Below are positions 1 through 6,458 of a stretch of 16,298 bases of DNA, one piece after another (positions within the stretch are counted from its first letter, which is position 1; the number at the start of each line of letters is the position of its first letter). The stretch is taken from NCBI GenBank assembly GCA_023253495.1, contig JALRGF010000052.1, positions 1-16,298 on the forward strand. Reading direction: 5' to 3'. The notes beneath the pieces are model-generated. The model was not told the origin of the DNA, did no database searches, and worked only from the letters and a program-made list of their open reading frames with translations. The position numbers and the translations under genes are program-made. The DNA is from Verrucomicrobiales bacterium. GTDB taxonomy: Bacteria; Verrucomicrobiota; Verrucomicrobiia; Verrucomicrobiales; V1-33.

Positions 1-249
1 ACGATCTTCATCTACGACGGGCATCCCGGCGGAGTCGGGATAACCAAACGCGGCTATGTGCAGTTCGAGCGGCTGGTCGGTGATGCGTTCAGGTTGATCG
101 AGGAGTGTCCGTGTGAGTGGGGATGCCCATCCTGCGTGCAGTCACCCAAGTGCGGGAACCTGAACGATCATCTGTTCAAAGCGGGTGCTCTGGAGTTGAT
201 GAGTGGAATGCTCTCCAGCGGCAGCAAGGCACGCAGGAAGGCTGCCTGA
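1..249 (+). CDS. DEAD/DEAH-box helicase, C-terminal fragment (MrfA/YprA-like)
   Basis: Only the last 82 codons are in the window; the reading frame is open from base 1 and ends in TGA at 247-249. The fragment starts with a YDGHPGGVGI segment and then has a cysteine cluster, ECPCEWGCPSCVQSPKCGN. This C-x-C-x3-C-x2-C-x6-C pattern is typical of the C-terminal zinc-binding (DUF1998-type) domain of MrfA/YprA-like superfamily 2 helicases, which act in DNA repair. The helicase motifs themselves lie upstream of the window, so assignment rests on this tail alone. Base and codon use look less GC-biased than in the dcw genes to the right, and the gene lies on the other side of the murE junction, so it may not come from the same genomic context. 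Any C-terminal helicase of this subfamily, including Lhr-related ones, is possible. Confidence 0.75.
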   Translation, partial: TIFIYDGHPGGVGITKRGYVQFERLVGDAFRLIEECPCEWGCPSCVQSPKCGNLNDHLFKAGALELMSGMLSSGSKARRKAA

Positions 250-329
250 CCTGGAAGCGCTCGCGTCTGCCCGCGCGAATGGAGCGGCAGTGGCTAGCCT
301 TGCCGGGACGGGCAGGCAACTCAGCTCGG

Positions 330-402
330 GGCGAGGTAGCTCAGTTGGTAGAGCACACGACTGAAAATCGTGGTGTCGGCGGTTCGAGTCCGCCCCTCGC
401 CA
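330..402 (+). tRNA. tRNA-Phe (anticodon GAA)
   Basis: A full cloverleaf can be folded by eye. The acceptor stem is GGCGAGG (330-336) with CCTCGCC (395-401) and discriminator A402. The D arm is GCTC/GAGC, the anticodon stem CACGA/TCGTG with loop CTGAAAA, and the T arm GGCGG-TTCGAGT-CCGCC. The anticodon GAA at 363-365 reads phenylalanine codons. Length is 73 nt; the 3' CCA is not encoded, because TGG follows, so it would be added after transcription. The tRNA lies about 80 bp after the helicase stop. Its 3' end is only about 30 bp from the point where the truncated murE begins. Confidence 0.96.
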
Positions 403-415
403 TGGCCCACGTTCC

Positions 416-430
416 GGGAGGAGGAAGATG
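416..430 (+). promoter_or_regulatory. Strong Shine-Dalgarno and ATG of a gene cut off at the junction
   Basis: The sequence GGGAGGAGGAAG is followed directly by ATG at 428-430; the GGAGG at 417-421 is 6 nt from the ATG, an ideal spacing. This looks like the start of a plus-strand gene just downstream of tRNA-Phe. The frame reads MNIT and then runs into sequence that is clearly murE on the other strand; it stops after about 22 codons. No start to the right of the junction has a comparable Shine-Dalgarno. I infer that the original gene was lost at the junction. Confidence 0.5.
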
Positions 431-435
431 AACAT

Positions 436-1143
436 CACCGCCAGCCGGTCGAAAAGCATCGCCTTGGCCTCGAAGTACGCCTCCATCGTGCCATGAAAAT
501 CAAGATGGTCCTGGGTCAGGTTCGTGAAGATGGCAGCGTCAAAGGCGATGCCGTCAGTGCGGTGCTGGACCAGCGCATGCGAGCTGACTTCCATGGCCAC
601 GCCCCCGCAGCCGTTGGCCGCCATGCGCGACAGCCACTCCTGAAGATCAACGCTCTCCGGCGTGGTATGGCTGGCCGGACGTTGCGACACACCATCATCA
701 TAAAGCACGGTGCCGATCAGGCCGGCCCGCCCGCGCGAGGCCACCATCAGGTGATGCAACAGAAACGCGATCGTCGTCTTGCCATTGGTTCCGGTCACCC
801 CGGCCACCCGCAGGCCCCGGCTCGGCCACCCCTGCCACGCCGCCGCCATCGCCGCCATCGCCCGCCGCGCATCGGTCGTCCGCAACCACGAAACCCCGGT
901 GCGATCCGGCGCCCGCTCGGACACTACCGCCACCGCCCCGGCCGCAATCGCCTGGTCAATAAAATCAGCCCCGTCCGCCCGCCCCCCTTTCAACGCGCAA
1001 TACACAAAACCGGGCCCGACCCGCCGCGAATCGTACGCCAGCCCGCGCACTTCCACCTCCCCGGATCCGGAAAGGGTCAGGTCGCGCACCGAGGCAATGA
1101 GGTCGTTCAGGGTCACAGGGCGTTCAGGCAGTTGGGAAAACAA
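436..1143 (-). pseudogene. murE: MurE, N-terminal part only (UDP-MurNAc-tripeptide ligase), truncated
   Basis: MurE adds the third residue of the peptidoglycan stem peptide to UDP-MurNAc-L-Ala-D-Glu in the cytoplasm. The first 236 residues are clearly MurE: the N-terminal UDP-binding domain, the ATP loop GTNGKTT (residues 118-124), SHTTPES (159-165), EVSSHAL (185-191), TNLTQDHLDFHGTM (207-220) and the carbamylated-lysine region EAKAMLF (K227). After FDRLAV the similarity stops and the open frame continues antisense to the tRNA-Phe gene, which is not MurE. Roughly half of a normal protein of about 490 residues is missing, including the C-terminal domain with the residues that choose diaminopimelate or lysine. 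The start used is TTG at 1143, 9 bp after the ftsI stop; GTG at 1116 is an alternative. It is broken either in the genome or by misassembly. Confidence 0.85.
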
Positions 1144-1152
1144 TTCGGTTGA

Positions 1153-3036
1153 TCAGCGCTCGCCGGCCAGCGTCGGCATCCACTCGGGATTCGGCGGCAC
1201 CCCGCGCAAGGCCAGAACTTTGCCGGCAATGCGCCGGAACAGCGGAGCCGCCAGATGGCCGCCGAATTCAAGCTCGGAAGACACCGCGGGATCATCGATC
1301 ACCACCAGTCCCACCAGCTCGGGGCCGGCGGCGGACTCGACATAGCCGACAAAACTCACGAAATTCTTGGTCTTGTCGTGCGTTCTCTTCGAAGCGACCC
1401 ACTTTTCCGCCGTGCCGGTTTTGCCGGCCACCAGGTACCCCGGAAGGGCCGCTTTCGTGGCCGTTCCCTTCTTCACCACTTCCCGCATGGCCGTGCGTAT
1501 CTGGCGCGCCGCCGTCGGAGAACAAATCCGGATTCCGGGGGACAGTGGCCGCTCCTCCACCACCCGGTCGTTCTCATCCAGCACCGCCTCAATCAACCGC
1601 GGCGGCCGCATCACGCCGTCATTCACCACCGCACAATACGCGTTGACCAGCTGCAGCGGCGTCACAGTGACCTCGTACCCTTTCGAAATACTGCTGAGCG
1701 AAAGCGCCCCCCACCGGGCCGGCGGCTTCAGCATCCCGCTCGCCTCGTTGGGCAGCTCCACGCCTGTCCGCCGGCCGAAACCGAGCGCCTCAAGGTATCC
1801 ATGAAATCGGGCCGCGCCCAGCTGCGCCGCTATCTTGTACGCCGCGATGTTGCTCGACTGGGCGAAAGCACTCATCACCGTGGCCTCATGCAGCACCGGC
1901 TTGTCGGTGATCTTGATCGGTCCCTTGACATAGCTGCCACCATGCAGATGGAGCGGCGTGGCCAGACCGACCAGCCGGCTGTCCAACGCCCCGAGAAACG
2001 CCCCGAGCTTGAAGGTCGATCCCGGTTCGTACGTCTCGGAAACCGCCCGGTTCGCCGTGATCTGACCGAGCGCATCGAGCCGATGATGCGGCCGGTTCGC
2101 CAGCGCCACGATCGCATGGGTCGACGGATCCATCAGGATCACACTGACCCCCTTGGCCCCCAGCCGGGGATAATACACCTCATCCTTCGCATCCCCCACC
2201 GCATCCAGCTCCGCCTCCACCAGCCGCTGCACCGCCAGATCCAGGGTCAGGCGCACCGAACGCCCGGGCCGGGCCGGCTCGACCGGACGACTCACCGACA
2301 ACACCTCGTCCCCGTCCGGCTCGCGTTCGTACCACTGGCGCCCCGGCTCCCCGCGCAGCACCGACTCCAGACTCTTCTCCACTCCCGCCATCCCGACGTT
2401 TCCGGAATCGGTGAACCCGATCACATGGACCGCCAGATCCGGAAACAGAGGCAGCCGACGCATCGAGTCACGCACCTCCACCCCGGGCAAACTCTGCTCT
2501 TTAACCAGATCTTTCAACGCACCGGCCGTCCTCTCGTCCAGATCTTTGGCCACCACCACTTCGCCCCGCGGTGCCTTCCCGACCTTCTCGCGCAAAGCAT
2601 CCACGCTCAGCCCCAGCCGCGGGGCCAGCAACCGCAGACAGCGCTGCACACTGTACTCCCGGATCTCCTCCCGCGGGTAGTACCGGTCAATCACATCCTC
2701 TTTCTTCCCCAGCTCCTTTCCCATGATCCGCAGCGCCAGCCGCAAATCCCGCAGCCGGTTGCGATCGACCACCACCGCAAAGGAACGCCGGTCCGTGACC
2801 AGCACCTCCCCGGCACGGTCGAGAATCGCCCCGCGCGTCGCCGGCACCACCACCTCACGCGGGGGCGTCTCCGGCACCGCCTTCCGGAACCGATCACCCT
2901 GCCCCAAATGCAGGTTCACCAGCCGCCACCCCAACAGGCTGAACACCGTCACCATCCCCAGACTCAGCCCGACCGCCCGCCACCGCAGCGTGCTGTCAAG
3001 CCGGTCCTCAGAAGGATTCGGGGGAGTGGTTGCCAT
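1153..3036 (-). CDS. ftsI: Division-specific class B penicillin-binding protein (FtsI/PBP3-like transpeptidase)
   Basis: This is a 627-residue transpeptidase that cross-links septal peptidoglycan, anchored in the inner membrane with a periplasmic catalytic domain. A single membrane segment lies at about residues 21-42, followed by the PBP dimerisation region that starts near TRGAILDRAGEVL (68-80). The penicillin-binding motifs are all present: STFK (S340 nucleophile, K343), SSN (394-396) and KTG (539-541, in VAGKTGTAEK). No PASTA domain follows; the protein ends about 85 residues after KTG. The ATG at 3036 is 30 bp after the ftsL stop and has no visible Shine-Dalgarno. Position between ftsL and murE in the dcw cluster supports FtsI rather than the elongation enzyme PBP2 (MrdA). 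Confidence 0.95.
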   Translation of the reverse strand: MATTPPNPSEDRLDSTLRWRAVGLSLGMVTVFSLLGWRLVNLHLGQGDRFRKAVPETPPREVVVPATRGAILDRAGEVLVTDRRSFAVVVDRNRLRDLRLALRIMGKELGKKEDVIDRYYPREEIREYSVQRCLRLLAPRLGLSVDALREKVGKAPRGEVVVAKDLDERTAGALKDLVKEQSLPGVEVRDSMRRLPLFPDLAVHVIGFTDSGNVGMAGVEKSLESVLRGEPGRQWYEREPDGDEVLSVSRPVEPARPGRSVRLTLDLAVQRLVEAELDAVGDAKDEVYYPRLGAKGVSVILMDPSTHAIVALANRPHHRLDALGQITANRAVSETYEPGSTFKLGAFLGALDSRLVGLATPLHLHGGSYVKGPIKITDKPVLHEATVMSAFAQSSNIAAYKIAAQLGAARFHGYLEALGFGRRTGVELPNEASGMLKPPARWGALSLSSISKGYEVTVTPLQLVNAYCAVVNDGVMRPPRLIEAVLDENDRVVEERPLSPGIRICSPTAARQIRTAMREVVKKGTATKAALPGYLVAGKTGTAEKWVASKRTHDKTKNFVSFVGYVESAAGPELVGLVVIDDPAVSSELEFGGHLAAPLFRRIAGKVLALRGVPPNPEWMPTLAGER

Positions 3037-3066
3037 AAATCAAAAAGTCAAAAACACCGGAACCCG

Positions 3067-3474
3067 TCAGGGACGCCCCATCACCGCCATCACCGACGGC
3101 GCCGCCGACCCGGACGGGACCACAACAGCCGGCGTCGCCCCGGGAACCGCCCGATCCTCCGGTCCGACCTCAACCAGGATTTTTGCCCCCGGCTCAATCG
3201 GCCGCAGGGACCGGCCGTGCTGCTTCTGCGCCAGCTTGAGCTGCACCGAGGTCAGTCGCTCGGCCAGTTGACGCCGCGTATCATCGATTTCCTGCTGCAG
3301 CACCGCCACTTCCCTCTTCAGCGTCTCGATCTGGTTCTTCTTGGCCGTCTCCTGGTTCTGCCGGTGCGTGTACACCCCGGCCAGCCCGCCGCCAACGGCA
3401 AGCAGGAGCAGGGCAAATCCCACCCACGCCAGGCTGGGCGAATTACTCGGCAATCTTCTGGGCAGCTTCCTCAT
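3067..3474 (-). CDS. ftsL: FtsL-like divisome protein (short bitopic coiled-coil protein)
   Basis: The product has 135 residues, with a basic N-terminus (MRKLPRR), one membrane segment at about 13-35 (SLAWVGFALLLLAVGGGLAG) and a periplasmic heptad-like coiled coil at about 39-84, rich in Q, E, K and L. A Pro/Ala/Val-rich tail follows. FtsL sequences diverge strongly, so the call rests on topology, size and position between rsmH and ftsI, where ftsL normally lies; there it would join FtsB and FtsQ in activating septal synthesis. The chosen ATG at 3474 lies inside the rsmH coding region (32 bp overlap), suggesting coupled translation; an upstream in-frame start at 3534 would add 20 residues with no membrane or coiled-coil character. 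No Shine-Dalgarno is evident. Confidence 0.75.
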   Translation of the reverse strand: MRKLPRRLPSNSPSLAWVGFALLLLAVGGGLAGVYTHRQNQETAKKNQIETLKREVAVLQQEIDDTRRQLAERLTSVQLKLAQKQHGRSLRPIEPGAKILVEVGPEDRAVPGATPAVVVPSGSAAPSVMAVMGRP

Positions 3475-4600
3475 GATGGGGTAATCTTTCGGCGACGCGC
3501 AGGCGGGCCGACCGGGCCCGCGGGTTGGCGGCAATTTCTTCGGCGCTCGGAGCCAGCCCCTTGCGCACCACCAACCGGAAATAACACTCGGGATTCGGAC
3601 GCGGCCCCGGCCACTCCGGGCGGTCCAGCAGCGGCCGGCTGTGTTCAGAAAAGTACTGTTTCACTACTCTATCCTCGAGGCTGTGAAAGGTGATAATGGC
3701 CACCCGCCCCCCGGCCTTCAGCCACTTCGGCAATTCTTCCAGTGCCGCCCTCAGAGCCCCCAGCTCATCGTTCACCTCCATCCTCAACGCCTGGAACACC
3801 CGGGTGGCCGGATGCTTCCCGCTCCGCCGTCCGCACACCTCCTCGACAAAGGTCGCCAGATCACCCGTCGTCCGGAACGGAGCCGCCGCCCGCCGCCGCA
3901 CAATCGCCCCCGCCACCCGGTGCGCCAATGGCTCCTCCCCATACTCGCGGAAAATCCGCCGCAGTTCCTCCTCCGACGCCTCCGCCAGCAAATCCGCCGC
4001 CGTCCGACCCCGGGTGCCGTCCATCCGCATGTCCAGCGGACCATCTTTGGAAAAACTGAACCCCCGCTCCGCCGTGTCCAGCTGCCACGACGACACCCCC
4101 AGATCCAACAGAATCCCGTCCAGTTCCTTCTCCAGCCCCACCTCGCGCAACAGCGACGGATAGTCGCGGAAATTCATGTGAATGAATGCCACCCGGTCCT
4201 CGTGCTCGCTGAGCCGCTGCCGCGCGTAGTCAATCGCCTCCAGGTCCTGGTCCAGCCCCAGCACACTCGCCCCCGCCCGCAGCAACCGCTCACTGTGGCC
4301 CCCTCCCCCCAGCGTGCCATCCAGATACAATTTGTTCGGGCCGGGCGCCAGAAAATGCGCCACCTCGTCCGCCATCACACTCTGATGATACCCGGCCACC
4401 ACCGCCGTCTCGCCTCCGGGTTCCGGTGACGCCTGCCGACCACTCACCACCAGACCACCGCCCGCCGACGGCTTCTGCTGGTCCAGCCAGACCCGCAACC
4501 GCTCGGGCCACGCCGCCAGGTGCGGCAGCCAGTCACTCCACACCGGCCGCACCGAAACAGGGCTGGTTATGTTCAAATGTACGTTTCGACGCATGGTCAT
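3443..4600 (-). CDS. rsmH: 16S rRNA (cytosine-1402-N4)-methyltransferase RsmH (MraW)
   Basis: RsmH uses S-adenosylmethionine to methylate N4 of C1402 in 16S rRNA. Family motifs are clear: YHQSVMADEV (71-80), the SAM-binding YLDGTLGGGGHS (92-103), DGILLDLGVSSWQLD (161-175), GFSFSKDGPLDMRMD (180-194), HPATRVFQALRMEVN (263-277) and ITFHSLEDRVVK (303-314). The ATG at 4600 overlaps the mraZ stop as TGATG, a classic coupling arrangement; GTG at 4603 is an alternative. With this start the protein has 385 residues and about 68 extra residues before the usual YHxSV beginning. That extension is rich in Trp and Pro (including VWSDWLPHLAAWPERL). In-frame GTG codons at 4402 and 4399 would give the standard length of roughly 320 residues, so the start is not settled. 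The 3' end overlaps ftsL. Confidence 0.93.
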   Translation of the reverse strand: MTMRRNVHLNITSPVSVRPVWSDWLPHLAAWPERLRVWLDQQKPSAGGGLVVSGRQASPEPGGETAVVAGYHQSVMADEVAHFLAPGPNKLYLDGTLGGGGHSERLLRAGASVLGLDQDLEAIDYARQRLSEHEDRVAFIHMNFRDYPSLLREVGLEKELDGILLDLGVSSWQLDTAERGFSFSKDGPLDMRMDGTRGRTAADLLAEASEEELRRIFREYGEEPLAHRVAGAIVRRRAAAPFRTTGDLATFVEEVCGRRSGKHPATRVFQALRMEVNDELGALRAALEELPKWLKAGGRVAIITFHSLEDRVVKQYFSEHSRPLLDRPEWPGPRPNPECYFRLVVRKGLAPSAEEIAANPRARSARLRVAERLPHHEEAAQKIAE

Positions 4601-5055
4601 CACTGTTTGATTCGAAGCGCCCCGGCCGCATGCGCCGCCTGAAGCTGTTGAAAATGCTCCTGCCAGACTTCCGGACGCCAGATCTCAAAATGCCGGAACG
4701 CCCCCACCAACTGCACCGCCCCCGCCAGATTCAGCCGCTCCACATACGCCGAGGGCAGCAACAACCGCCCCTGCTTGTCCAACGGACACTCAAACGCCCG
4801 ATAAGAGTAAAACCGGAACTTCTCCGCCTTCAACTCCTCCGCCTGCGTCGCATCCGCTCCCAGCTTCGCCAGCTCCATATCCAATACCGCCGCCGGCATC
4901 ACCCGCAAACACGGCTGAAAATCATCCGGCAACGCCACCATCCGCTCCATCCCCTCATGCCGCCAACGCGCAGGCACAGTCACCCGCCCCTTGGTATCCA
5001 AGGTTGGCGCCGCGTGACCGTGAAAAGTCCACGCCGATGGTGTCAAATCCCCCAT
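4600..5055 (-). CDS. mraZ: Transcriptional regulator MraZ
   Basis: MraZ is a DNA-binding protein with two AbrB-like (SpoVT/MraZ) repeats that represses its own dcw operon in bacteria where it has been studied. The 151-residue product has both signature repeats: LDTKGRVTVPARW (19-31) and LDKQGRLLLPSAYVE (92-106). It is the first gene of the cluster, as usual, and its stop is coupled to rsmH by a TGATG overlap. The ATG at 5055 gives about eight residues more than the common M-x-F-x-G start; TTG at 5046 is the only other start codon nearby. The ATG lies within the third TGGGG operator box and about 20 nt after the likely -10 element, so the leader is very short and has no good Shine-Dalgarno. 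Confidence 0.94.
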   Translation of the reverse strand: MGDLTPSAWTFHGHAAPTLDTKGRVTVPARWRHEGMERMVALPDDFQPCLRVMPAAVLDMELAKLGADATQAEELKAEKFRFYSYRAFECPLDKQGRLLLPSAYVERLNLAGAVQLVGAFRHFEIWRPEVWQEHFQQLQAAHAAGALRIKQ

Positions 5056-5074
5056 TTTGCCCCACTTCGCCCCA
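5050..5074 (-). promoter_or_regulatory. MraZ operator: three TGGGG boxes with 10-bp period
   Basis: On the minus strand TGGGG occurs at 5074-5070, 5064-5060 and 5054-5050, each separated by exactly 5 nt (cgaag, caaaa). Known MraZ binding sites are direct TGGGN repeats with 5-nt spacers, so this matches the pattern and sits in front of mraZ itself. The boxes cover the region from the likely -10 element through the start codon, a suitable position for repression. A fourth TGGGG at 5095-5091 lies 21 bp further upstream, between the -35 and -10 elements and slightly out of phase. Confidence 0.85.
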
Positions 5075-5075
5075 C

Positions 5076-5104
5076 TTTATAGTCACCAGCCCCCATCTCC
5101 GCAA
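5076..5104 (-). promoter_or_regulatory. Likely sigma-70 promoter of the dcw cluster
   Basis: On the minus strand a -35-like TTGCGG (5104-5099) is separated by exactly 17 nt from a -10-like TATAAA (5081-5076). Transcription would start about 12-14 nt before the mraZ ATG, giving a very short leader. The -35 match is only partial, but position, spacing and the operator next to it support the call. Confidence 0.55.
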
Positions 5105-5327
5105 TAAAAAATCCACATCCCAAAGCGCAAAAACCCCATCAACAACCACCTGCACCCACCCCCCCACAGGAATTCTGTTCACAAAATCACATCCACCTCA
5201 CCAACTGGACCCCATGGTACCCGTCCGAAAGCGGCACCCATGTCGGGACCGCTCCATAGTACCTGTCCCACAGCAGCTCCCCGCCCTCCAACCGACCCCC
5301 ATGGGACCCCATGGCCCCGCCCTTGGT
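5105..5327. other. Non-coding stretch upstream of mraZ with scattered GTACCTGTCC-like words
   Basis: No credible gene is seen here. The part nearest mraZ is AT-richer. From about 5213 the words GGTACCCGTCC, AGTACCTGTCC and GGTACCTGTCC appear, resembling the ACCTGTCC start of the tandem units that follow, so this is probably a degenerate extension of the same repeat. Confidence 0.4.
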
Positions 5328-5500
5328 ACCTGTCCCGCCATCGGGGTACGGCGGAGGCCCAGTTTACCTGTCCTGCTATCGGGGCGCGGCGGAGGGCCCA
5401 GTTTACCTGTCCCGCTATCGGGACACGGCGGAGGCCCAGTTTACCTGTCCTGCTATCGGGGCGCGGCGGAGGCGGCCCAATTTACCTGTCCTCGTGCTGG
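5328..5500. repeat. Imperfect tandem repeat, units of 38-41 bp, four copies plus a partial fifth
   Basis: Units begin with ACCTGTCC and end with CCCARTTT: 5328-5365 (38 bp), 5366-5404 (39), 5405-5442 (38), 5443-5483 (41), then a partial copy from 5484. Inside each unit are ATCGGG and CGGCGGAGG. Copies differ by point changes (for example TCCTGCTATC or TCCCGCTATC) and by 1-3 bp indels near the GGAGG, none a multiple of a full unit. The different unit lengths shift the frame, so this is not a coding repeat. It lies between the dcw promoter region and the 3' end of moaD. Its function is unknown. Confidence 0.9.
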
Positions 5501-5566
5501 TCACTCCCCTGAGCTGGCGAGCCTTCTTCTGGCGACCGCCCACCGCTCCGGTTTTCTGAAGAGCGT

Positions 5567-5836
5567 TCATCCTCCCTGCACCGGTGGCATCAGGGCGACT
5601 TCCTGGCCCGGCCGCAGCGGGGTATCGCGCCCGGCAAAAGCGAGGTCTACGGCCACCAGAATCCGCGTGTCCCAGGCGGCCAGCGCGGGCCACCGCGCAT
5701 AGAGCTCGGTAAGCAGGGTGGCGACGGTGGGGGCCCGACCGGGTTCGGGCGGCCACGGCCAGTCGATGTGCTCCATCCCGGTCAGGTCGCGCAGGGTGGA
5801 AAAGAACAGGAGGCGCAACGTGGTTTGTTCTGGCAT
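5567..5836 (-). CDS. moaD: MoaD/ThiS-family sulfur carrier (molybdopterin synthase small subunit)
   Basis: The 89-residue protein has the beta-grasp MoaD pattern: an N-terminal LRLLFFSTLRDLTG strand-helix, the TVATLLTELYARWP helix, LRPGQEVALMPPVQGG at the end, and a C-terminal Gly-Gly. In MoaD the terminal glycine is adenylated by MoeB and converted to a thiocarboxylate that delivers sulfur to the molybdopterin precursor. The PPVQGG ending favours MoaD over ThiS. The ATG at 5836 is 15 bp after the hpt stop, so the two are probably co-transcribed. No moaE, moaA or moeB is near, so its partner must be encoded elsewhere, and a ThiS or other ubiquitin-like carrier role is not excluded. The stop lies about 70 bp from the tandem repeat. 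Confidence 0.85.
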   Translation of the reverse strand: MPEQTTLRLLFFSTLRDLTGMEHIDWPWPPEPGRAPTVATLLTELYARWPALAAWDTRILVAVDLAFAGRDTPLRPGQEVALMPPVQGG

Positions 5837-5851
5837 GGGTGGGCTTCGGGG

Positions 5852-6397
5852 TCAGCCGGCGACGATGAATTCTTTCCGGAGCGTGCCGATGAGCGGCAGG
5901 TTCCGGTAGTGTCCCTGGTAATCCAGTCCGTAGCCGACGACGAATGCATCTTCGATCCGGAACCCGACATAATCCGGACGCACCTCGACCGGGCGGGGGC
6001 GTCGTTTTTCCAGAAGCACGCAGAGTCTCGTACTGGCCGGCTGGCATTCCTCTTCGAGGCGGCGGCGGATGCTGTCGAGGGTGAGTCCGGTGTCGAGGAT
6101 GTCGTCGACGATCAGGACGTGGCGTCCGCGGAGATCGGGCAGGGCTGGCTGGTGAAAGGTCACGGTGCCGGCGGACTCGGTGCCACCGTGATAGCTGGAG
6201 ACACTGAGGCTGGTGAGTTGCAGGGGGAGGTTGATGCGCCGCAGCAGGTCGGCGGCAAAAAACAGGCTGCCGTGCAGGACGAGCAGCACGGTCAGGTCCC
6301 GCCCGGCATAGTCGACGGTGAGCTGCCGCCCGAGCTCATCGAGGCGGCTCAGGATCGTGGTCTCATGGAAGAGGATGGCATCGAGATGCGAGTGCAT
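5852..6397 (-). CDS. hpt: Hypoxanthine phosphoribosyltransferase
   Basis: This purine-salvage enzyme joins hypoxanthine (or guanine) to PRPP to make IMP or GMP in the cytoplasm. The 181-residue length is typical. Recognisable elements are LLVLHGSLFFAADLLRR near the N-terminus, SVSSYHGGTESAG (flexible loop region), the PRPP-binding HVLIVDDILDTGLTL at about 94-108, LLEKRRPRP, and the C-terminal VVGYGLDYQGHYRNLP, where hypoxanthine PRTs bind the base. The start ATG at 6397 precedes the MHSHLDAILF sequence. It is divergent from pdxH across a 61-bp gap that must hold both promoters; that gap also contains a short inverted repeat, GACCG/CGGTC (6404-6420). moaD follows on the same strand. Confidence 0.94.
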   Translation of the reverse strand: MHSHLDAILFHETTILSRLDELGRQLTVDYAGRDLTVLLVLHGSLFFAADLLRRINLPLQLTSLSVSSYHGGTESAGTVTFHQPALPDLRGRHVLIVDDILDTGLTLDSIRRRLEEECQPASTRLCVLLEKRRPRPVEVRPDYVGFRIEDAFVVGYGLDYQGHYRNLPLIGTLRKEFIVAG

Positions 6398-6458
6398 TTT
6401 TCCGACCGCCGTCTACGGTCATTCGTCCGCCGACTCAAGCGGCAATCACCCTGATCCC

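Noticed and set aside
330..436. Genomic island integrated at the tRNA-Phe 3' end
   Set aside because: No integrase lies next to the tRNA, I saw no second copy of the tRNA 3' end in the window, and the sequence beyond the junction is core dcw genes, not island cargo.
1255..3693. Very long plus-strand open frame (812 codons) antisense to ftsI, ftsL and rsmH
   Set aside because: Its product is a low-complexity mix of Arg, His, Pro and Gln without any domain, and it mirrors three well-recognised genes on the other strand. In such GC-rich DNA, long antisense frames are expected.
5328..5500. CRISPR-like array
   Set aside because: The copies are directly adjacent with no unique spacers between constant repeats; the whole unit is repeated, so this is a simple tandem repeat. 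No cas genes are present.
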